Shown here piece after piece: positions 6,045-11,804 of a DNA stretch of 11,804 nt. The notes under the pieces were generated by a model. It worked only from the letters and a program-made list of their open reading frames with translations. It was not told the origin of the DNA and searched no databases. The stretch is from contig CACYBO010000271.1 of the NCBI GenBank assembly GCA_902772685.1, positions 1 to 11,804 of the forward strand, read 5' to 3'. The translations under genes and the position numbers were made by a program. Numbering within the stretch: the stretch's first letter is position 1; every line of letters begins with the position of its first letter. The stretch is from an uncultured Eubacteriales bacterium (GTDB lineage: Bacteria; Bacillota; Clostridia; Peptostreptococcales; Anaerovoracaceae).

Positions 6045-7733
6045 ATGGAAAAAGTCACAGACAGATTAAGAGAAATACTTCAGCCGGAACAGATCATCGA
6101 GAATGCGGACATGTCACGGCACACATCATTTAAGGCCGGGGGATGTGCGGATGTTCTGGTGTGCCCATCTGATGCTGAACAGCTTCAGATGGTTCTGGAA
6201 GTCATAGCAGATACACCTCATATGATACTCGGGAACGGCTCCAACGTGCTGGTGCGCGACGGCGGCTACAGAGGAATCATAGTCAAGATCGGAGAAGGAT
6301 TCAACTACATCCGCAGAGAAGGCGATAAACTCATCTGCGGAGCGGGTACGCTCATGTCGGCTGTCGCCAGAAGAGCAGCGTCAGAAGGACTGTCCGGTTT
6401 TGAATTTGCGTCCGGCATTCCCGGGAGTATCGGCGGTGCAGTATTCATGAACGCCGGAGCATACGGCGGCGAGACGAAGGACATCCTCGAAGAAGTCCAT
6501 GTGATATCCGCTGATGGAAGCAGACAGTTCACCATGACGGCGGAGGAACTGCAGATGGGGTACAGACACACTGTACTGCACGAGACGGGCGATGTGGTCA
6601 CGGAAGTGGTCCTCAAACTGGAAGAGGGCGATGAGACTGCAATCCGGGAAGAGATGTCCGAACTCACGAAAAAACGCAACTCCAAGCAGCCGGTTCAGTA
6701 CCCGAGCGCCGGCAGCTTTTTCAAGAGACCGGAAGGTTACTTCGCCGGCAAACTGATACAGGACGCGGGATGCAAAGGGCTCTCGGTTGGCGATGCGGAG
6801 GTCTCGACACTTCACAGTGGATTCATCATCAATAAGGGCAATGCCACCGCAACAGATATCACCCAGCTCAAGGAACTAGTGCAGGCGCGCGTCATGAATC
6901 AGTTCGGAGTCATGCTCGAGCCGGAAGTCAGAATCATCGGCGAAGAGCCTGCGAGTGCTGCCGACGCAGTTTCGGGAGAAGCGGTGGGAACAGTCGATGA
7001 CTATGTTATGACCTACGATCTGCACACGCATACGACATATTCCCACGGCAAGGGTTCTGTAGAGGATAACGTGAGAGTCGCACTGGACAAGGGTCTGGAA
7101 TTTGTGGCTATATCCGATCATGGCCCGGGGCATTTGTTCTATGGGATGAACAGAAAAGATTTCCCGAATCTCAGGAATGATATCGACAAGATGACAGTCA
7201 AATACCAGAGCATCAATGTCAGGGCCAGCGTGGAGGCGAATATTCTCCATGCGACTCCCGGCAGCAACCACGAAAACGGGCTGGATATCAGGCCTGAGGA
7301 ATTCGACTTCGTTATCGCAGGATTCCACTTTGGGTGTTTTGGATGCAGTTCCATCCGGAACTGGCTCTGGTCCCACGGGTTCAAGGCCGGCGAGGAGAGC
7401 CTCAGAGCATCGAACACCAAGATGGTTACAGATGCGCTCCGCAAGAACAACATCGCCATTCTGGCACATCCCGGCGACAAGGGACCGTTCGATATCCTTG
7501 AGATTGCGAAGGTCTGTGCGGAGACGGGCACACTTATTGAAATCAACGGCAGGCATGGACACCTGACGACGGATGAAATAAAAATAGCGATGCAGGTGGA
7601 AGATTTGAACTTCGTAATCAGCAGCGACGCCCACACCCCGGACGCAGTAGGCACGTATAAAGAAGCGCTGCAGAGGGCACTGGATGCGGGGCTGGAAGTA
7701 TCACGTATCGTAAACATAATGGGAGAGTTTTAA
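6045..7733 (+). CDS. murB: MurB-PHP fusion: UDP-N-acetylenolpyruvoylglucosamine reductase joined to a PHP phosphoesterase
   Basis: One 562-residue frame encodes two complete enzymes. Residues 1-298 are MurB, the FAD enzyme that reduces UDP-GlcNAc-enolpyruvate to UDP-MurNAc: HTSFKAGG (26-33), FAD-binding GNGSNVLV (63-70), GIPGSIGGAVFMNAGAYGG (124-142), proton-donor serine S224 in SAGSFFKRP, and E293 in LEPEVR. A low-complexity linker (about 299-321, rich in Ala, Gly and Val) leads to a PHP metal-dependent phosphoesterase of YcdX type: DLHTHT (325-330), H334, E398, H428, H475 in AHPG, and SDAH (527-530). All metal ligands are present. In related bacteria the two are commonly separate neighbours. 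The start has no clear Shine-Dalgarno site; it sits 11 nt after the previous stop, but M1 fits the MurB N-terminus. An internal ATG (7008) could give a free PHP protein. The stop overlaps the rapZ start. Confidence 0.92.
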   Translation: MEKVTDRLREILQPEQIIENADMSRHTSFKAGGCADVLVCPSDAEQLQMVLEVIADTPHMILGNGSNVLVRDGGYRGIIVKIGEGFNYIRREGDKLICGAGTLMSAVARRAASEGLSGFEFASGIPGSIGGAVFMNAGAYGGETKDILEEVHVISADGSRQFTMTAEELQMGYRHTVLHETGDVVTEVVLKLEEGDETAIREEMSELTKKRNSKQPVQYPSAGSFFKRPEGYFAGKLIQDAGCKGLSVGDAEVSTLHSGFIINKGNATATDITQLKELVQARVMNQFGVMLEPEVRIIGEEPASAADAVSGEAVGTVDDYVMTYDLHTHTTYSHGKGSVEDNVRVALDKGLEFVAISDHGPGHLFYGMNRKDFPNLRNDIDKMTVKYQSINVRASVEANILHATPGSNHENGLDIRPEEFDFVIAGFHFGCFGCSSIRNWLWSHGFKAGEESLRASNTKMVTDALRKNNIAILAHPGDKGPFDILEIAKVCAETGTLIEINGRHGHLTTDEIKIAMQVEDLNFVISSDAHTPDAVGTYKEALQRALDAGLEVSRIVNIMGEF

Positions 7734-8578
7734 TGAAGATTATCATCGTCACGGGACTTTCGGGTTCCGGTAAGACACAGGCAATGGATGTGCTCGAGGA
7801 TTTGGGGTACTATTGCATAGACAATATGCCTCCGTCACTCATAAAGAACTTCCTGGATATGGCGGCGAAAAACAAGGAAATAGAGAAGGCGGCCTTTGGC
7901 ATTGACGTCAGAGGAGGCAGCCTTTTTGACGACTTGAAAGACGCCCTTGATATGATGAAAAAAGAAGACATGGACTTCAAAATACTCTTCTTCGAGGCCA
8001 CGGATAAAGTACTTGCCAGAAGATACAATGAGACGAGAAGGGAGCACCCGCTTGCGCATGGGGAAGCTGTTGCAAAGGGCATAAAGCGTGAGAAGAGCCG
8101 GCTTGAATCATTGCGTAAGGAAGCAGATGCAATCATAGACACATCTTCGTTCAACAACGCCCAGCTGGCCGCTGAAATCAGCAACATAGTCAGCGAGGGA
8201 AAAGATGACAGGACATTCACTGTCAATATCATGTCCTTTGGATACAAGAATGGAATGCCGGTGTCGGCTGATATGGTCTTTGACACCAGATTCCTGCCGA
8301 ATCCTTTTTATGTTGAGGAACTGAAGCACCTGACCGGAAATGATGTTGCGGTAAGGTCTTATGTCATGGGGCATGAAATCGCCAGGCTGTTCGCCGATGA
8401 GGTCAGAGGAATGATCGAGGTGCTGATTCCGTTCTTCAAAAAAGAGGGGAAATTCTCTCTCAGCGTATGTTTTGGCTGCACCGGAGGACACCACAGATCT
8501 GTGACTATGGCCAATGTGCTGAATGAACGCCTGGATGCAAAAGGAATCAGAACGACTCTTGAACACAGAGATTTATAG
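7733..8578 (+). CDS. rapZ: RapZ/YvcJ-family nucleotide-binding protein
   Basis: This 281-residue cytoplasmic protein is a RapZ/YvcJ-type GTP/ATP-binding protein. In E. coli RapZ is an RNA adaptor controlling amino-sugar (GlmS) synthesis; in Firmicutes the YvcJ role is less clear but is linked to competence and cell-envelope metabolism. Visible motifs are Walker A GLSGSGKT (8-15), IDVRG (57-61), RRYNETRREHPL (96-107), DTRFLPNP (184-191) and the C-terminal GCTGGHHRS (248-256, usually GCTGGQHRS). Length is typical. It begins on the last base of the MurB-PHP stop (TAATG), so it is translationally coupled to a UDP-MurNAc enzyme. This fits a shared role in cell-wall precursor supply. The 3' end of the gene carries the probable promoter of the next gene. 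Confidence 0.95.
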   Translation: MKIIIVTGLSGSGKTQAMDVLEDLGYYCIDNMPPSLIKNFLDMAAKNKEIEKAAFGIDVRGGSLFDDLKDALDMMKKEDMDFKILFFEATDKVLARRYNETRREHPLAHGEAVAKGIKREKSRLESLRKEADAIIDTSSFNNAQLAAEISNIVSEGKDDRTFTVNIMSFGYKNGMPVSADMVFDTRFLPNPFYVEELKHLTGNDVAVRSYVMGHEIARLFADEVRGMIEVLIPFFKKEGKFSLSVCFGCTGGHHRSVTMANVLNERLDAKGIRTTLEHRDL

Positions 8579-8587
8579 TGTTAGAAT
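8559..8587 (+). promoter_or_regulatory. Probable promoter of the BKACE gene, inside the end of rapZ
   Basis: TTGAAC (8559-8564), a 17-nt spacer and TAGAAT (8582-8587) give a plausible sigma-A promoter, with a start near 8594 and a leader of about 50 nt. A second TAGAAT at 8598-8603 lacks a good -35 box. The leader holds three short repeats that can pair two ways: ATGATT (8602-8607), AATCAT (8612-8617) and ATGATT (8620-8625). Confidence 0.55.
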
Positions 8588-8645
8588 ATGCAAGGTATAG
8601 AATGATTGAAGAATCATATATGATTTTAGAGGAGGATTTTTTGCT

Positions 8646-9479
8646 ATGGAAAAATTGATTATCGCAGCTTGTATCTGCGGCGCAGAAGTTACGAAAGAAC
8701 ATAATCCTGCAGTACCATACACTGTAGAAGAAATCGTAAGAGAAGCGAAGTCAGCCTATGATGCAGGTGCATCCGTTATTCACCTTCACGTAAGAGAAGA
8801 TGACGGTACGCCGACACAGTCACACGAGAGATTCCAGGAATGCATGGATGCCATCTATGCAGTTTGCCCTGACGTCATCATTCAGCCTTCCACAGGCGGA
8901 GCTGTTGGAATGACAGATGAAGAGAGACTGGATTCAACAAACGTTACTCCGACACCGGAGTTCGTAACACTCGACTGCGGAACCTGCAACTTCGGAGGCG
9001 ACGAGATTTTCGTAAATACTGACAACACGATTATCAACTTTGCAAAGACAATGCAGGAAAAGGGCATGAAGCCGGAGCTGGAATGCTTCGACAAGGGCAT
9101 GTTGGATATCGTTCTGAAGACAGCAGGCAGAAAGGGATATCTTGATATGCCGATGCACTTCGACTTTGTTCTCGGCGTACAGATGACTGCCACCATCAGA
9201 GATCTGGCGTTCTGCGTTGATTCAGTTCCTCCGGGATGCACATGGACAGGCTGCGCTATCGGAAGAGACGCGTTTAAAATCGCTGCGGCTTCCATCATTA
9301 TGGGCGGTCACTGCAGAATCGGATTTGAAGACAACCTCTACATGGAGAAGGGCGTTCTTGCGAAGAGCAATGGTGAAATGGTCGCCAAAGTCGTTGAGAT
9401 GGCGAAAATGTTCGGACGTGAAGTCGCAACTCCGGATGAAGCGAGGGAAATCCTGAGCATTCCGCCAAGACAGAAATAA
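8646..9479 (+). CDS. kce: BKACE-family enzyme, 3-keto-5-aminohexanoate cleavage enzyme-like
   Basis: This 277-residue zinc TIM-barrel (DUF849/BKACE) would condense a beta-keto acid with acetyl-CoA and cleave it to acetoacetate and a CoA ester. The reference member Kce acts on 3-keto-5-aminohexanoate in lysine fermentation. Visible motifs are E14 in GAE, zinc ligands H46 and H48 in HLHVRED, PSTGGAVG (81-88), CGTCNFG (111-117), the PELEC glutamates at 144 and 146, and GFEDN with the third zinc ligand E228. Length matches Kce. BKACE enzymes differ in substrate, and no lysine-pathway partner (kamA, kdd, kal) is next to it, so the exact substrate is open. The ATG follows GGAGG by ten bases. By my count nine of eleven arginines are AGA, unlike the later rlmD-like gene, suggesting high expression or separate history. 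It has its own promoter and terminator. Confidence 0.88.
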   Translation: MEKLIIAACICGAEVTKEHNPAVPYTVEEIVREAKSAYDAGASVIHLHVREDDGTPTQSHERFQECMDAIYAVCPDVIIQPSTGGAVGMTDEERLDSTNVTPTPEFVTLDCGTCNFGGDEIFVNTDNTIINFAKTMQEKGMKPELECFDKGMLDIVLKTAGRKGYLDMPMHFDFVLGVQMTATIRDLAFCVDSVPPGCTWTGCAIGRDAFKIAAASIIMGGHCRIGFEDNLYMEKGVLAKSNGEMVAKVVEMAKMFGREVATPDEAREILSIPPRQK

Positions 9480-9497
9480 GAGATAAGCAGAGATCAA

Positions 9498-9530
9498 TGT
9501 GCCGGGAAGTGCGCTTCCCGGTATATTTTT
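9498..9530 (+). terminator. Rho-independent terminator of the BKACE gene
   Basis: A perfect 8-bp stem CCGGGAAG/CTTCCCGG (9502-9509 with 9514-9521) with a TGCG loop extends by four A-T or G-U pairs to 9498/9525 and is followed by TTTTT (9526-9530). It begins about 20 nt after the stop and separates the BKACE gene from whiA. Confidence 0.9.
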
Positions 9531-9587
9531 AACCAGATTAAGGGCACACGGAGAGAGTGTACAACTGTGTAACTAGGGAGATGACAT

Positions 9588-10547
9588 ATGTCATATGCAT
9601 CAGAAACAAAAAATGAACTGGCGAGAATAGAGCCGGAGAAGAAGTGCTGTATGCTCGCGGAAATCGCAGGTTTTATGCGTTTTGCAGGGAGAGTGGGATT
9701 CGCCGGAGGCGGTAAATTCCGCATGGTGATGACCACGCCAAATCTGGCTGTCGTCAGGCACTACAGGAAACTGATCCGCGGATATTTCGGCGTGGATACA
9801 GATATCGAGGTAGGCAGCGGCGGAAGCGGTTCCCGCGGCCTCAAAGGAGCAAAGGCAAAAGAGTACAGTATCAGGATAGAGCCGGAGAACAACTCTGAGA
9901 TGATTTTGCGTGAAATGGGAATTCTCATAGTCCGGGAGGGCATGAATACTCTGAGCGACGGTATCTATGAAGGGCTGATCAAGACCAAATGCTGCCGGAA
10001 GTCGTACCTTCGGGGGGCATTTCTCGGTGCAGGGACGATCAACAATCCAGAGAGCAGCCACCATCTGGAGATAAGCACATCCTCGGAAATCAATGCAAAG
10101 GACCTGAGGAGGCTGATCAACACATTTGTGGATATCAACGCGCGAATTGTCAAAAGAAAAACCGGTTACGGCGTTTATCTCAAAGCTCGTGAGCAGATTG
10201 CAGATACTTTGGCAATCATGGGGGCCAGCAAAACATATTTCGACTACCAGGATAAAATCATCAGAAAGGATACGATTGCTGCCGCGCGCAAGATCGAGCA
10301 GCTGGACCTTGTCAATATGGATAAGTCGATACAGGCGGCGGAACGTCAGGTATCGGACATCAAAAAGATTGCCGCGAAGCAGGGGCTGGAGAGCCTGTCG
10401 CCGAAATTGCGCGAGATCGCAGTGCTGCGGATTGAGAATCCGGACCTCAGCATCGAGGAACTGGGACGGCTTATCTCACCGCCGCTCAGCAAGTCCGGCG
10501 TGAACAACAGACTGCGCAGGATCAGCGAGATTGCGAAAGGACTGTAA
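9588..10547 (+). CDS. whiA: Sporulation/cell-division regulator WhiA
   Basis: This 319-residue protein combines a LAGLIDADG-type homing-endonuclease fold with a C-terminal helix-turn-helix, as in WhiA of Gram-positive bacteria. WhiA binds the chromosome and influences division, chromosome segregation and, in Streptomyces, sporulation. Visible landmarks are SYASETKNELAR at the N-terminus, the second endonuclease repeat KSYLRGAFLGAGTINNP (138-154), and a C-terminal DNA-binding region about 271-312 (SPKLREIAVLR, then NPDLSIEELG and KSGVNNRLRR). Residues 76-89 form a Gly/Ser-rich loop (GSGGSGSRG). AGGGAG stands seven bases before the ATG, which lies inside the palindrome ATGACATATGTCAT (9581-9594). 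It follows the BKACE terminator, so it must have its own promoter in 9531-9580; only a weak candidate is visible. The rlmD-like gene follows after 38 nt and may be co-transcribed. Confidence 0.95.
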   Translation: MSYASETKNELARIEPEKKCCMLAEIAGFMRFAGRVGFAGGGKFRMVMTTPNLAVVRHYRKLIRGYFGVDTDIEVGSGGSGSRGLKGAKAKEYSIRIEPENNSEMILREMGILIVREGMNTLSDGIYEGLIKTKCCRKSYLRGAFLGAGTINNPESSHHLEISTSSEINAKDLRRLINTFVDINARIVKRKTGYGVYLKAREQIADTLAIMGASKTYFDYQDKIIRKDTIAAARKIEQLDLVNMDKSIQAAERQVSDIKKIAAKQGLESLSPKLREIAVLRIENPDLSIEELGRLISPPLSKSGVNNRLRRISEIAKGL

Positions 10548-10585
10548 TAGATGGCTGCATAACAAGCATAACACTGGAGAGACAC

Positions 10586-11804
10586 ATGGAAAAAGGACAG
10601 ATTGTTGAACTCACAATTGAAGATATGAGTACAGAAGGCCAGGGAATCGGCAGGACCGCCGACGGCATGGTGATCTTCGCGGTAGGTGCGCTGCCGGGCG
10701 ATTTGGCAAAAGTCGAACTGACCAAGGTGAAGAAGAATTACGCTTCCGCCCGGGCTGTGGAGATTTTGCATGATTCAGAATTCCGCCGCAGCGAAGAGTG
10801 GTGTCCGTATCAGGATGCCTGCGGCGGCTGTCCCTTCGGCGCGCTGGAGTACAGCAAGCAGCTTTCGCTCAAAGAACAGCAGGTGAAGAGCCGCCTGGAG
10901 CGTATCGGCGGCATCGAAGTGAACCTGCAGCCGATCATTGGCATGGAGCCTGCGGATGGTGAGGAGGTCGATGGCGCAGGCGCAGATGAGCGGTACCGCA
11001 ACAAGGCTGTGATGAAGATTTCCACCGGCGGACTCATGACGAAAAAGGGCGGCATCCAGGTGCCGGTCCACGAGCCGAGAATCGGGTTCAGTCCTGCGAA
11101 GTCCCACGAGGTGACGGACTGCGCAGACTGCCGCCTGCAGGTGGGCACGGCCATGGCGGCAGCCGAGGCAACGAGGCAGTTCATGGAGGAGGACCATATC
11201 TGTTCCTACGATAAGCGCTGGGACAAAGGCCTCATGCGCCAGATGACTGTCCGGACTGCCTTCGGCACCGGAGAAGTCATGGTCATCTACGACATCAACG
11301 GCAAAGGCATTCCGAACGCCGCCAAGCTGGTGGAGTATCTGGACGATGCGGTGTATGAAGCCGGCGGATCCCTCGAAAGCGTTGTGATCAGAAACGAAAA
11401 AAAGACTGAGACATTAGCAGGTAAAAGCACCATTACCGATGTGGTGGTCATCGAAGATGAAACGGCGGGAGAGGAGGTTGTTCAGCTCGAATTCGAGATT
11501 TCAGCCAACTCGTTTTATCAGGTCAATCACGATCAGATGGAGCGACTGTATAGCATCGTGCGCAGGTACTGCACGAAGTCGCGGGAGGAGATCTGCGGCA
11601 GCGGCGCAGCAGGTCCGGTCGTGCTGGACCTCTACTGCGGTATCGGGACAATCGGACTTTGCGTGGCGGATATTGCCTCGCATGTGTACGGCATTGAAAT
11701 CGTCAAAGATGCAGTTACCGACGCCAACAGGAATGCTGTCATCAACGGTATCGTGAATGCAACATACACCTGCGGGAAGGCAGAAGAACTGATTCCGCAG
11801 TGGG
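10586..11804 (+). CDS. rlmD: 23S rRNA (uracil-C5)-methyltransferase, RlmD/RumA family (3' truncated)
   Basis: The first 406 residues are in the window and the frame is still open at the edge. It is a SAM-dependent RNA uracil-C5 methyltransferase of the TrmA/RumA group; in Firmicutes one such enzyme can do both RlmC and RlmD sites, so the exact target is not certain. Order: TRAM RNA-binding domain (about 1-60), iron-sulfur cysteines C73, C79 and C82 (CPYQDACGGC) with a fourth at C179 or C182, the SFYQVN motif (309-314), and SAM-binding DLYCGIGTIGL (348-358) followed by GIEIVKDAV. The catalytic cysteine and final glutamate lie beyond the window. The start ATG has GGAGAG six bases upstream and lies 38 nt after whiA. 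By my count about 14 of 20 arginines use CGN codons and GC content is visibly higher than in preceding genes, a possible sign of different origin. Confidence 0.92.
   Translation, partial: MEKGQIVELTIEDMSTEGQGIGRTADGMVIFAVGALPGDLAKVELTKVKKNYASARAVEILHDSEFRRSEEWCPYQDACGGCPFGALEYSKQLSLKEQQVKSRLERIGGIEVNLQPIIGMEPADGEEVDGAGADERYRNKAVMKISTGGLMTKKGGIQVPVHEPRIGFSPAKSHEVTDCADCRLQVGTAMAAAEATRQFMEEDHICSYDKRWDKGLMRQMTVRTAFGTGEVMVIYDINGKGIPNAAKLVEYLDDAVYEAGGSLESVVIRNEKKTETLAGKSTITDVVVIEDETAGEEVVQLEFEISANSFYQVNHDQMERLYSIVRRYCTKSREEICGSGAAGPVVLDLYCGIGTIGLCVADIASHVYGIEIVKDAVTDANRNAVINGIVNATYTCGKAEELIPQW

Noticed and set aside
6876..7634. Open frame of 252 codons on the - strand inside MurB-PHP
   Set aside because: Antisense to a conserved coding region with all PHP motifs; its composition looks like a shadow frame.
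9538..9565. Candidate whiA promoter TTAAGG, 16 nt, TACAAC
   Set aside because: Too few consensus matches in both boxes; whiA must be transcribed from nearby, but this site is not convincing.
10775..11197. Two overlapping - strand open frames in the methyltransferase
   Set aside because: Expected from the GC-rich codon use of the real + strand gene; no ribosome binding site or domain seen.

Overview
The window looks like chromosomal core sequence of a low-to-mid GC Gram-positive anaerobe of the Clostridia. The evidence is strong GGAGG-type ribosome binding sites, short intergenic gaps, classical sigma-A promoters, a rapZ/whiA cluster next to murB, and a BKACE-type (lysine-fermentation family) enzyme. 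A peptide- or amino-acid-fermenting member of the Eubacteriales is a reasonable guess, but the species cannot be read from the sequence. There is no sign of phage, insertion sequences or CRISPR, and no stretch over 300 bases lacks a gene.

Left part (1-3019). The 3' end of an unrecognised + strand gene meets an exonuclease III gene on the - strand, and their stop codons overlap. Upstream of the nuclease lies a - strand tRNA-Arg(ACG) with a clear promoter and a hairpin terminator starting at its CCA end. Divergent from the tRNA is a two-gene unit: D-serine ammonia-lyase (dsdA) and a PaaI-type hotdog thioesterase. They overlap by one base and end in a terminator whose loop contains the thioesterase stop codon.

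Middle part (3068-8578). A small two-helix membrane protein is divergent from a five-gene operon that starts at a near-consensus promoter. Its genes are (1) a MoaA-like protein without the radical-SAM cluster, (2) a Fic-fold-like protein whose catalytic motif is degenerate, (3) an AI-2E/PerM-family membrane protein, (4) a single protein joining MurB (peptidoglycan precursor reductase) to a complete PHP phosphoesterase domain, and (5) RapZ. The genes are separated by 27 nt or less, or overlap. Two apparent pseudoenzymes in front of a transporter and a cell-wall enzyme are the least explained part of the window.

Right part (8579-11804). Firmicutes commonly have rapZ-yvcK-whiA. Here a BKACE-family gene (3-keto-5-aminohexanoate cleavage enzyme-like) sits between rapZ and whiA, with its own promoter, leader and terminator, and yvcK is absent from this spot. 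whiA follows, then the 5' 406 codons of an RlmD/RumA-type 23S rRNA uracil-C5 methyltransferase that runs off the window end. The last gene has a visibly more GC-rich codon choice than the genes before it.
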